Shown: positions 1 through 8,165 of the stretch, piece by piece | How the letters are laid out: each line of letters begins with the position of its first letter | Numbering within the stretch: position 1 is the stretch's first letter | Assembly: GCA_934254985.1 (NCBI GenBank) | Contig: CAKQMS010000008.1 | Span: forward strand, 1 to 64,000 | DNA length: 64,000 nucleotides | Direction of reading: 5' to 3' | From: an uncultured Prevotella sp. | Lineage (GTDB): Bacteria > Bacteroidota > Bacteroidia > Bacteroidales > Bacteroidaceae | Program-made: the position numbers and the translations under genes | Notes under the pieces: generated by a model | What the model was told of the DNA's origin: nothing | Databases searched by the model: none | The model's input: only the letters and a program-made list of their open reading frames with translations

Positions 1-31
1 TCTTCATGTATCGTTTAGCAACAGTTTTGGG

Positions 32-2059
32 TTAGCATCTGCACGGCCTACTCCACAGGGTTTGTCGGGTGCGCCTTTTATATGCAATATCCAAACGTTT
101 ACGGATATTTGCATCTCCTGGTGATTTTATGATTTTCTCTTCAAACAATGTCCACCTTTCGTCATCGGAAAGAACAGAGCAGATTGCCTCCTCCGCTTTC
201 TTTAGTACGATGTCCTTTAGGTGTCCATAATTATTCAGCCAATTAAGCAGACTTCGAATGCCGCTTATCGCATGATAGCAGTCAATTTCCACATAATTAA
301 ACGATTTAAGACTATTATATCCCAACTTCTTTATTATGTTTGAAACGACATACCATTGTATAGTCAGAGGGGAATTCTCTATTTTCCAATTTGACAATTC
401 CTTCAAAAATTGAAATGTATTGAAGTCACTTGTCAGTTGCTTGTATCTTTTAAAGTACTGTTTACTTGTGATATAGTCATATTTATAAGCATCATTAAGA
501 TCCTCTAAATCATCAAGATTTGAGAACTTCTCATTTATAAGTTCTTTTATCTGTTGTTTCGTTGAGTCGAGAATCCATCCACTAAGTTTTTCCATTTCAT
601 ACCCGAGTGAAAATGGAGAAAGGTATTTACTCTTTGTTGCAAAAATCGCTGATTCATTTACGCAATTTAGAAGAGACGTCATTAATGCATCCTTATATAA
701 TTTTGGAAGTTGCTCGTAACTTTCAAAAGTTTTTTTACATACGTTATACCTAAGAAAATTATTCCTCAGAGTATAGAAATTTTCAAGAAAGAGACCAATG
801 CTGTTAAATTCATCTGAAGTGGCTTTTTTTATTTCGTTCACCGCATTAGCATCATTGCATATTTTTGTCAATTGGGATATTACATTTTGTTTAATTACAT
901 TTTCGTATTGTAAATCCAATCGTTTCTCCAAATTATTGATGCGCCTTTTCCCCATTTGACACATTGGTGTGCCTTCACCTTCAAGATGCTTCGTTCCGCA
1001 ATGGCAATATACGAATAGTCGATGTTTGAGATCTTTATATCCTGATACTGTATTGGTATTAGAAATCTTGTGGAGGCAATGTAATTCGCATATTTCAACA
1101 TCAGGCATACCATAATCATCCGTTAAGAGACCTAAGTTTTTCTTGCAGAACTCTTTTGGAAGAGCAGGTTGTAGTTTTGGTGCTGAGTATAGTAAAATTT
1201 CCAAATCACTATCACTTAACTTTGCCAAAAGTAAAGCCCATTTGGAAGAGATTACATCGTTTGCTGGTTTATAGTTGATAACATTACCCTTTTGATCGTA
1301 ATGTTTTCTCATTACGAATATATCATAAAGGAATTTCAACTCCTCTACATTCATTCCATAATATTTATCCTTAAGAATATCTTGGTCTACCCATAAAGAT
1401 AAATCAAAAACATCTATTATAATGCTATCATATATTCTATGTTTGTATTTTCCAAAACAGTTAAATAGCTCATCAATTGATTCTGGCAAGCTATCACTAT
1501 TTTCAATTAGATTTTTGATTTCATTTTCAGTTGGAATCAAGGATTTGGAATCTTCTTCTTCGAATAAGTCTAAGTCTATGTCAAAGTAGTCGTCCTCCTC
1601 GTCTAAAACATCGTCAAGAGAGAAATCTTCTTCTGATGATTCTTGCTTTGTTTCAGGTATCACCTTTTTCTCCTCAGGTATAATAATAGTTTCAAGATAC
1701 TCAAAAGAAATCTTTGTATTATCGTTGTAAAAGGAGTATTCTGATTCTTGTTCTCCGCATCTTTCTATACTATTTATAAAGTCAACTTTGAAATTTGACA
1801 ATGAAGCACGTTCTATATTAGTAGCCGTTTTATCATCATCATTGAAATCAAAAAATACAAGTTGACCTATACTTACTTTCGACAATAAATCATTATCAGA
1901 AAAAAGGATTGGAGTGTTTCTTATTGTAGGCCCCCAACTATTTTTTACTTTCCACACGCCAAAAACCAAAATGCCCATTCCTTCGGATGGGTTATATTTA
2001 TATATGAATCCAATTTTTTTCATATTGCATAATTTCCCGTTATAAAAAACAATTGGCAT
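32..2059 (-). CDS. Hypothetical protein with cold-shock-like N-terminus
   Basis: No family is recognised with certainty. If translation starts at the second ATG (2023, MKKIGFIYKYNPSEGMGIL) the first ~60 residues resemble a cold-shock/OB-fold entry strand: a short basic start, then a glycine-rich 'SEGMGILVF' stretch and a 'GQLVFFDF' strand. This is followed by a very acidic linker (runs of E and D near residues 140-185) and a long, mostly helical C-terminal region. Around residues 350-400 there are paired Cys/His (CELHCLH, then YCHCG...H...C), which could bind zinc. The first ATG (2059) adds 12 residues of no evident value; a GGGAA-like sequence precedes the second ATG, so 2023 is the better start. 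It lies downstream of the UpxY-like gene on the same strand. Low-GC codon use and its position beside IS remnants suggest accessory DNA. Function unknown. Confidence 0.6.
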   Translation of the reverse strand: MPIVFYNGKLCNMKKIGFIYKYNPSEGMGILVFGVWKVKNSWGPTIRNTPILFSDNDLLSKVSIGQLVFFDFNDDDKTATNIERASLSNFKVDFINSIERCGEQESEYSFYNDNTKISFEYLETIIIPEEKKVIPETKQESSEEDFSLDDVLDEEDDYFDIDLDLFEEEDSKSLIPTENEIKNLIENSDSLPESIDELFNCFGKYKHRIYDSIIIDVFDLSLWVDQDILKDKYYGMNVEELKFLYDIFVMRKHYDQKGNVINYKPANDVISSKWALLLAKLSDSDLEILLYSAPKLQPALPKEFCKKNLGLLTDDYGMPDVEICELHCLHKISNTNTVSGYKDLKHRLFVYCHCGTKHLEGEGTPMCQMGKRRINNLEKRLDLQYENVIKQNVISQLTKICNDANAVNEIKKATSDEFNSIGLFLENFYTLRNNFLRYNVCKKTFESYEQLPKLYKDALMTSLLNCVNESAIFATKSKYLSPFSLGYEMEKLSGWILDSTKQQIKELINEKFSNLDDLEDLNDAYKYDYITSKQYFKRYKQLTSDFNTFQFLKELSNWKIENSPLTIQWYVVSNIIKKLGYNSLKSFNYVEIDCYHAISGIRSLLNWLNNYGHLKDIVLKKAEEAICSVLSDDERWTLFEEKIIKSPGDANIRKRLDIAYKRRTRQTLWSRPCRC

Positions 2060-2207
2060 AGAAAACTGAAATGTCGGTATTCCTGCTTGTTGAGACTATT
2101 GGCGACGCCTTCATTGATATCAAGTCTCTATTCACTCTTGGAAAATCTTCTTTTATCCACATTACCATATTACAATAGTTTGTTATTAAATATATCCGGG
2201 TTTAAAG

Positions 2208-2930
2208 TTAGACAAATGGCTTTATGGCATTTCTTGGTATATACGCCGTTGCCACCAGGCATCTATCAAAAAGTTCTACCACCACTCTCTGTTGCCCAGC
2301 AATCCTTGCCACTCTGCCATGAACATCCTTAAATTCACCCTCTGTCACAATAACCATATCTCCTAATTTATATTGGATGGTTTCTGTTGTAACAGGGATT
2401 ATGTGCGGATTCTTGATAGATGTTAGTCTGATGAAGTTATTCATCACTTCATCACAGATGGTAAGTGGAGGATTACAGTCTGGATTGTCTTGACGTTGGG
2501 AAGTGTGGTCAAAGTAATAACTTAGTAGATTTCTGCTTTCATTAGTACTTACTTTGATTTCATAGAGCAATGTTTCAACTTGTTCTGCTGTAGCATGAAC
2601 AAAGAGAAATGAGGAGAGAAGAGGCTCTGTTATGATTCGCTTCTTTCCTTGCTTCCTTACTTCTTTATATCGCAAAGGAACATAACATTCCAATTCTTTA
2701 GCTTCGACGAAAGCTTTTGCCTTGATGATACGGCCATACGAAACTCGCAGGACAAACCATTGCTTGTTTCCAGAAGGCACATTCTCTACCGACACCCCAT
2801 CTTTGCACTCTTGGATGGAGGGCGTACAAGGGGTAAGTCTTGCACTTGGACACGATGAACCTGTGTCAGTAGGTTGCCCATTATACAATGAAGCGTCAGC
2901 CGTTAAAGGCTGTTTGGTGTTATCTTCCAA
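2208..2930 (-). CDS. UpxY-family transcription antiterminator (NusG paralogue)
   Basis: A specialised NusG-like factor. In Bacteroides such UpxY proteins are the first gene of capsular polysaccharide loci and prevent premature termination of that operon. Seen: an NGN-type core 'KQWFVLRVSYGR...KAKAFVEAKELECYVPLRY' followed by 'LLSSFLFVHATAEQVETLL', then a C-terminal KOW-like segment 'GDMVIVTEGEFKDVHGRVARI...VVELF'. About 240 residues is somewhat long because of a ~55-residue low-complexity N-terminal extension. The frame has no ATG ahead of the NGN core: the 5'-most start is TTG at 2930, with GTG codons further in, so the start is uncertain. A -7 box lies 68 bases upstream. Whether a polysaccharide locus lies to the left of the window cannot be seen; the immediate downstream gene is not a typical capsule gene. 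Confidence 0.85.
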   Translation of the reverse strand: MEDNTKQPLTADASLYNGQPTDTGSSCPSARLTPCTPSIQECKDGVSVENVPSGNKQWFVLRVSYGRIIKAKAFVEAKELECYVPLRYKEVRKQGKKRIITEPLLSSFLFVHATAEQVETLLYEIKVSTNESRNLLSYYFDHTSQRQDNPDCNPPLTICDEVMNNFIRLTSIKNPHIIPVTTETIQYKLGDMVIVTEGEFKDVHGRVARIAGQQRVVVELFDRCLVATAYIPRNAIKPFV

Positions 2931-2997
2931 TGTTATTGCTCAGAGGTTAGATTAAACCAATAGACTTTCTTTTGATGGAATTGTCAATTATTGACCA

Positions 2998-3005
2998 CAA
3001 ATATA
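2998..3005 (-). promoter_or_regulatory. Candidate -7 box for the UpxY-like gene
   Basis: On the minus strand this reads TATATTTG, an exact match to the Bacteroidetes TAnnTTTG -7 consensus. A TTTG lies about 24 bases further upstream, slightly farther than the usual 19-21. It lies between the gene and the truncated end of the IS982 relic. Confidence 0.45.
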
Positions 3006-3118
3006 AAGAATCTTATTCAGATGAAAGAACAAATAATTGGAATCTTTACTTTTGGTATCACATTTTGTGGCAGTAGCCATAATACCATGATAGATTGCTT
3101 TGGTTTCTTTCTCATAGA

Positions 3119-3783
3119 CCAACCCATTGTTCCTTTTCCGTCTGTGGCAATTCCCTTGAATACCTTATTGGCATATCTCCTGAGATTATGGCATACGGGT
3201 ATTATCGTGGAATCAACGAATGTTATGCCGGTACATCTTCCGAAAGCTCCCAGATTAAGGAAGAACATGAGCTGGAAGAACACGCGGCTTTCCAACTCCA
3301 CAAAGCGGTTGTACGACACGGCTTTCGGAAAATACGACTTCATCGTACCCTTAATGAAGAACAGGTCATTAGTGTCCCGTTAAAATTTTGAATTTGTCGC
3401 ATAACTATCTGTATATTAAAGTAATACAAGTGTTTTTAAAGTAAACCGATTTGAATTTGACACTTAATCAAACTAACATAAGATGTTATATAAGTGCTTG
3501 AATATCAAGAACGGAATTCCGAGAATTTGAGCTCAGATGATATTTCAAGATTTTAACGGGACAGCAGTGAGAACAGGTAGTAGTGCTTGAAATTGCGGAA
3601 TGTACCAAAATGAAAATACAACAGAATGGTCATGATTTCACTGTCGGACAACGATGCTGCACGCCGTCTACGCTTCACTCCGCTATTGTCTTCCAGCAAA
3701 TTTCCTGCATTTTCTGCATCAAAATGTTTGCAAAACTCGTCTATAATACAAAATAATTCTGTAACTTTGTAATCGGTAGTCAT
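3119..3783 (-). pseudogene. IS982-family transposase remnant, split and truncated
   Basis: The N-terminal part (3783 down to about 3579) reads MTTDYKVTELFCIIDEFCKHF...SDSEIMTILLYFHFG, the standard IS982 start. The middle part (about 3357 down to 3119) reads DLFFIKGTMKSYFPKAVSYNRFVELE...CTGITFVDST...FKGIATDGKGTMGW. These line up with residues 1-70 and 70-150 of the intact IS982 transposase at 5486-6391. The two halves are separated by a 203-bp insertion (3367-3569), and the last half, including the second catalytic Asp and the Glu, is missing after 'MGW'. It is therefore dead. Sequence identity to the intact copy is clearly partial, so it is a different, older IS982 member. Confidence 0.9.
3367..3569. 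mobile_element. MITE-like 203-bp insertion with inverted ends and 9-bp duplication
   Basis: The insertion sits inside the IS982 transposase remnant. Its ends carry a 19-bp imperfect inverted repeat: TGTCCCGTTAAAATTTTGA at 3373-3391 and its complement with one mismatch at 3545-3563. The 9-mer AGAACAGGT occurs on both sides (3358-3366 and 3570-3578), as expected for a target-site duplication; removing the element and one copy restores an open transposase frame (HYY-LFFIKGTMKS). The interior has no significant ORF, so it would need a transposase supplied in trans. Confidence 0.8.
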
Positions 3784-3859
3784 ATTAAATATTTCTGTAA
3801 CTAATTGATTTTTACCTATAAAGGTAAAAAATATTTATGAGACTACCAACTTTTTTATA

Positions 3860-4708
3860 AACTATTTCTTATCCCGAACTGGGGTAAATATAGGAAACCC
3901 TAATTCTTTTGATACTCAAGCAGCAGCAATTCTTGAGATAAAGGGTACAAAAACAACTACATATCTATATGTCGGCGACCGTTGGCAAGATCCAGGTCTA
4001 CCAGAGAGCAAGACCATCATTTTCCCAATATCATTCAATGGCACAAGCTGCAATTTCAAATATCACGAGCGCTTCGACATCAACTTCGTAACAGGTGAAT
4101 GGAGAGAAACTCCTGTAGAAGACGTATTTGCCGACCGTTCTGGCTGGAAGATTATAGACAAGAGTAGTGAAGAAGCGGGAAGCGGAGCAGCTAAAAATGC
4201 TATTGATGGAAATCCTAACACTATTTGGCACACTCGCTATAGTGGTTCGGTAGCCTCTGCACCTCATCATATCAGCATAGATATGGGCAAAACAGAATGT
4301 ATAAAAGGATTCCTTGCTACTCCTCGCATGGACAATAGCACCAATGGTCTCATCCGCAAATATGATTTTCTCGTAAGCAACGACGGAAAAACTTGGACTA
4401 CAATATCGTCTGGCGATTGGCTACCTTACTGCACAGAAGTAAATTTTGCTAAAAAGGAATGCCGATATATCAAACTTGTTTGCAAGGAAGGTACTTATGC
4501 ATCTATAGCAGAACTCAACGTTGTGCTCGACAAGTCTACTTCCACAGACATCGAACAACAGCCTGTTGTAAAAGCCAAAGAAGTTGTAAACATACAGTAT
4601 ATCACTATGGAAGGGATAGTAACAGATACTCCTAACACAGGATTGTATATTGTTCGCACAACTTTCGCAGATGGCACTTCCGCATGTAAAAAATGCTTCA
4701 TAAAATAG
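3860..4708 (+). pseudogene. 3' remnant of a secreted GH43 enzyme with CBM32-like domain
   Basis: An open frame runs into this segment without a start codon from the end of the IS982 relic. The first part (TTTYLYVGDRW..PGLPESKTIIFPISF) matches the end of GH43 exo-beta-1,3-galactanase-like domains. It is followed by 'GWKIIDKSSEEAGSG..AKNAIDGNPNTIWHT', a typical F5/8 type C (CBM32) start, continuing to 'CRYIKLVCKEGTYASIAELNV'. The last ~45 residues ('YITMEGIVTDTPNTGLYIVRTTFADGTSACKKCFIK' region, 4613-4708) look like the type IX secretion-type tail common in Prevotella. The catalytic half is absent, and nothing on the other side of the relic restores it, so the gene was cut by insertion and rearrangement. 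Confidence 0.8.
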
Positions 4709-4754
4709 ATACGTCTTTTCTATAAAGATAAAATACCTGTCGCTAACTATTTCT

Positions 4755-5342
4755 TTAAAGCAATGGTAAAAGATCTATTATAGATAATAATAATTTATAT
4801 AATTTCTTTATTCTACTAGTAGCATGATACAAAACTTCGTCTTCTATATATTCAGGTAATGTATATTCTTTATAATGGAAATCATTAGCTTTGAACTCTT
4901 CCCATCCTTCTTTCCATACATCATCAGGTCCGTAACAAGGACTTTCATACGCATAATAAGAATTATAGCCATTGTCATCAAACTCCGATAAGGGAGCGAA
5001 TCTATCTTTATAAACTCTAAATATACGATAACTACCATTCATTTCTAAAACCTTTATAGGTGAATCACTTGTATCATATTGTAAATCATCAATTGTAACA
5101 CCTTGCACTTTCTGCCCCAATTCGTCAAAGAAATTCCAAATCATTTCATTTATAGAGGTGTAAAGAGGTTCTGGGACTTTTTGTGCACCAAAACTAAACA
5201 TATTTTTTGCATCATCACAACGAATGCTATTTTCACTTATTATCCATACATTGTTGAGTGTATTGGTTGAATTCCAAAGATAAATACATTTATTATATTC
5301 TTCATAGCGAATATAATAATCTATTGTATTTGACATTTCCAT
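4755..5342 (-). CDS. Hypothetical protein, ~195 aa
   Basis: No family recognised. The frame opens at a TTG (5369), but ATG at 5342 (MEMSNTIDYYIRYEEYNK) is the sensible start. The protein is acidic and aromatic-rich, with 'MIWNFFDELGQKVQGV', 'YRIFRVYKDRFAPL' and 'PDDVWKEGWEEFKAN'; no signal peptide or membrane segment. It is a soluble single-domain protein. The intact IS982 starts 38 bases upstream of the ATG, so its original promoter has probably been displaced. It converges on the GH43 remnant. Accessory gene; a role in effector immunity is possible but there is no direct evidence. Confidence 0.55.
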   Translation of the reverse strand: MEMSNTIDYYIRYEEYNKCIYLWNSTNTLNNVWIISENSIRCDDAKNMFSFGAQKVPEPLYTSINEMIWNFFDELGQKVQGVTIDDLQYDTSDSPIKVLEMNGSYRIFRVYKDRFAPLSEFDDNGYNSYYAYESPCYGPDDVWKEGWEEFKANDFHYKEYTLPEYIEDEVLYHATSRIKKLYKLLLSIIDLLPLL

Positions 5343-5379
5343 ATTTTTAATTCTGTTGTTGATTAACAATAATATGTAA

Positions 5380-6410
5380 TTAACGTGAGTTCGACGAAAT
5401 ATAAGAGACTGAAAATTTGGTGATTAGCGAAAATTGTTGTAACTTTAAAGTGTTCAAAATCAAAAGTTTACAAACAATAATCGCTATGATCACCGAGGAC
5501 AAAGTTACTGAAATTTTCTGTATTGCGGATGACTTCTGCAAAGTTTTTGATGCACAAATGGAAAAATACACCATAAAAAGCAACTCCAAACGTAGGTATC
5601 ATCGTGAATCCACCATGTCAAAGGCTGAAATAATGGTTATCGTTATTCTTTTCCACAGTTCAGGCTTTCGTTGCCTGAAGCATTTTTATAAGGAATATGT
5701 ATGTGTGCATCTTCGACATTTATTTCCAAATGTAGTGTCGTATAATCGTTTTGTTGAACTTCAGAAGACCATAGCTATTCCACTTGCAATCTTTATAAAG
5801 AAGGTGCTTTTGGGAAAATGTACCGGCATAAGTTTCGTTGACAGTACGCCTCTTCGTGTATGTAGAACCCAAAGAATCCTTATTCATAAGACATTTAAAG
5901 GTATCGCACAAAGAGGAAAATGTTCTATGGGATGGTTCTTCGATTTTAAACTCCACCTTATATGTAACGAAAAGGGAGAGTTGCTTAATTTTATGATAAC
6001 TCCTGGCGATATTGATGACCGTAAACATTTGGAATATAAAGCGTTTGTAGACTTTATATACGGCAAACTTGTCGGAGACAAGGGATATATAAGCAAGAAT
6101 CTGTTCAATCGACTTTTCATTGATGGAATACAACTCATCACGAAGCTCAAAAGCAACATGAAGGGTTCTATCATGAAAATATCAGACAGACTCTTGCTTA
6201 GAAAGAGGGCGATCATAGAGACGATTAACGACGAACTTAAGAACATAGCTCAGGTGGAACATTCCAGACACAAATCCTTCGATAACTTCATTGTCAATAC
6301 CCTTGGAGCTTTGGCTGCATATTGTCTCTTTCCTAAGAAACCAACAATTGCAGTTCAAAGGACAATAGATAGACAATTAACGTTATTCTAATTCGTCGAA
6401 CTCACGTTAA
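5380..6410 (+). mobile_element. Complete IS982-family insertion sequence
   Basis: Bounded by a perfect 19-bp inverted repeat (TTAACGTGAGTTCGACGAA at 5380-5398, its complement at 6392-6410). It carries one transposase gene in a single frame. The right end is 20 bp from the stop codon of the neighbouring pseudouridine synthase gene. I could not identify an unambiguous target-site duplication. Confidence 0.92.
5486..6391 (+). CDS. IS982-family transposase, intact
   Basis: DDE transposase that moves the surrounding IS. Start chosen at 5486 (MITEDKVTEIFCIADDFCKVFDA), the conserved IS982 N-terminus; the open frame extends a further 23 codons upstream without support. Length 301 aa is normal. Catalytic residues appear in order: D119 (ISFVDST), D198 (LVGDKGY) and E245 (RAIIETINDELKN). 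The final stop codon abuts the right inverted repeat. All motifs are present, so the element may be active. Confidence 0.95.
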   Translation: MITEDKVTEIFCIADDFCKVFDAQMEKYTIKSNSKRRYHRESTMSKAEIMVIVILFHSSGFRCLKHFYKEYVCVHLRHLFPNVVSYNRFVELQKTIAIPLAIFIKKVLLGKCTGISFVDSTPLRVCRTQRILIHKTFKGIAQRGKCSMGWFFDFKLHLICNEKGELLNFMITPGDIDDRKHLEYKAFVDFIYGKLVGDKGYISKNLFNRLFIDGIQLITKLKSNMKGSIMKISDRLLLRKRAIIETINDELKNIAQVEHSRHKSFDNFIVNTLGALAAYCLFPKKPTIAVQRTIDRQLTLF

Positions 6411-6430
6411 AATAGAAGCCTAATCCCACA

Positions 6431-8047
6431 CTACCACTCAGCCTTCCACTCAAAGTGCAGGGGGGCGCCTGAGGTGGGATGATGGAAGTCGATGGCTTCG
6501 GCATGGAGGTAGAGACGGGAAGAGGGGGAGCCATATAGGGGGTCGCCCTTGATGGGAGCATCAAGACCAAGGGGATGGGCACAATGGAGGCGAAGCTGAT
6601 GGGTGCGACCGGTATGGGGATAGAGGATGATGCGAAGGTCGGAAGCTAAGCGCCATTCGGTGATGGCGGGTTTGCCGTGCTCGAAGTCTACTTTTTGGCA
6701 TGGACGATGCATGTAGTCGGGAGCGAGAGGGAGGGTGATGGTGCCACAAAGGGAGGCAGAGGGTGTGTTGGGCTTGCGCGACAAGAGGGCTACGTATCGT
6801 TTTTGTATCTTGCGCTCGGCAAACTGGCGTTGCAGATTGTGGTAAGAGGTTTCGTTGAGGGCAACGAGCATGATGCCACTCGTAGCCATGTCGAGGCGAT
6901 GGACTATCAACGGTCCGTGGGCATGAGGATATTTCTGCATGATGATGGTCTTGACCGACTCTCTGTTGCTCTTGCCTGGCACACTAAGCATGCCTTCGGG
7001 TTTGCCCACGACAACGATGTCGCTGTCGCTATACAGAATTGTCAGTTGTCGGTGGGTGGTGTCGCTGTCTATATGGTCGGGCTCTACTTCTATTCCCTGG
7101 AGCATCCAGTCTAAGATAGGTTTGCAGCGACCCTGGCAGGCTGGATAGTAGTTGCCATGCTTACGGATTACGCCACGTGGCGATTCGCCCACCCACATCA
7201 TAGCCATGAGGCGAGGTTTGAGTCCTTGCTTGAAGGCGTATTGCAGTAGGCGCGGTTCGCAACATTCGCCACTCCCTGAGGGTGGAATGCCGATGGCGGT
7301 GTTTTTGAATATGTCGATGAGGTTTTTGCTTTCGCCACGCCCATTGAGCATAACGAAATGCTGGAATAGCCAATGCTGGAGACTGTCGGAACGTTGTTGG
7401 CGTTCGGACTTTAAGGTTTTTATTTTGTCGGCAAGGGTGTTGTATTGTGCTGAGATTGCTTCAACATCAGCCTTGCAGCGAGCTTTGAGTCGGCGGAGTT
7501 CGGCTTTGAGGTGCTGGCTCTCTTTTATCATCAAGGCTTCGTCGGCAGGGGTGAGAGAGGCTTGCTGTCGGCGGCTGTCGCGAAGAAGTTTGGCGTCAGC
7601 CATCTTGGTTTTGAATTGCTCTATCTGCTCTTGGCTTTGGTGCTGGATGGTGGCAAGGGATTGGCGGAGGGAAGCAAGCTCGTGACTACTCTCAAGGTCG
7701 GCAATCTGCTTGTTGATGGCGGAGATGTTGGCTTCTTCTTGCTTAAAAAATCCTTGTGGCGAGAGGTAGGAGAATACTGGCGGCACGAAGCCGGGCAATG
7801 TGTCTCTATCGCCAATCTGTCCGCTGAAGGCGGCGAGGTAGCTTAGGTTGCCCGCTTGGTCTTCAACGATGAGTACTCCTATCATCTTGCCTTTCTCGAG
7901 CTCTTGCTTTAGGGCATGGTCGTGCTGCGCCATAGCGTTGAGTCGTTGCTCGACTTCTGCCATGGCTTGCTTACAAAGGGGATGGGGAGTGTAGAAGAAG
8001 GGGTTGGTGAAAAGTGAAGAGTGAAGAGTGAAGAGTGAAGAATCCAA
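6431..8047 (-). CDS. RluA-family RNA pseudouridine synthase with long N-terminal extension
   Basis: Isomerises specific uridines in rRNA or tRNA to pseudouridine. The C-terminal ~215 residues are an RluA domain: 'ILYSDSDIVVVGKPEGMLSVPG', the catalytic-Asp motif 'VHRLDMATSGIML', 'IQKRYVALL' and 'HTGRTHQLRLHCAHPLG'. The N-terminal ~300 residues hold a coiled-coil stretch (residues ~100-220, many Q/E/K/R) and a segment 'GSGECCEPRLLQYAFKQGLKPRLMAMMWVG..PRG', which is the usual architecture of the ~550-aa Bacteroidetes RluA paralogue. The start is doubtful: no ATG precedes the family-conserved 'NPFFYTPHPLC', the frame upstream is made of simple-sequence repeat, and TTG at 8047 is only the best available. 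Last gene of the leftward train from thyX. Confidence 0.88.
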   Translation of the reverse strand: MDSSLFTLHSSLFTNPFFYTPHPLCKQAMAEVEQRLNAMAQHDHALKQELEKGKMIGVLIVEDQAGNLSYLAAFSGQIGDRDTLPGFVPPVFSYLSPQGFFKQEEANISAINKQIADLESSHELASLRQSLATIQHQSQEQIEQFKTKMADAKLLRDSRRQQASLTPADEALMIKESQHLKAELRRLKARCKADVEAISAQYNTLADKIKTLKSERQQRSDSLQHWLFQHFVMLNGRGESKNLIDIFKNTAIGIPPSGSGECCEPRLLQYAFKQGLKPRLMAMMWVGESPRGVIRKHGNYYPACQGRCKPILDWMLQGIEVEPDHIDSDTTHRQLTILYSDSDIVVVGKPEGMLSVPGKSNRESVKTIIMQKYPHAHGPLIVHRLDMATSGIMLVALNETSYHNLQRQFAERKIQKRYVALLSRKPNTPSASLCGTITLPLAPDYMHRPCQKVDFEHGKPAITEWRLASDLRIILYPHTGRTHQLRLHCAHPLGLDAPIKGDPLYGSPSSRLYLHAEAIDFHHPTSGAPLHFEWKAEW

Positions 8048-8160
8048 TGGAAGTGAAGAATTAAATGGAAGTGAAGAGTGAAGAACGAAGAACGAAGAAC
8101 GAAGAATCCATTAGTCTTTATGGCTATTTAATTCTTCACTCTTCCCTCTTCACTCTTCAC
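8011..8160. repeat. Simple-sequence GTGAAGA repeat with inverted arm
   Basis: Between thyX and the pseudouridine synthase gene: runs of GAAGAGT units (8011-8040), GAAGTGAAGAATTAAATG units (8050-8075), three GAAGAAC units (8081-8101), then a complementary arm TTCACTCTTC...CTTCACTC (8131-8160). The two arms can fold back over about 30 bases. Related low-complexity GAAG/AAG repeats occur elsewhere in the window (12410-12436, 34187-34322). Confidence 0.85.
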
Positions 8161-8165
8161 TTAAA

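Noticed and set aside
2087..2332. Plus-strand 81-aa ORF between ORF1 and UpxY
   Set aside because: Overlaps the 3' end of the UpxY-like gene in antisense and lacks any recognisable motif.
5370..6420. Target-site duplication of the intact IS982
   Set aside because: Flanks (ATGTAAT / AATAGAAG) show no convincing direct repeat, so none is claimed.
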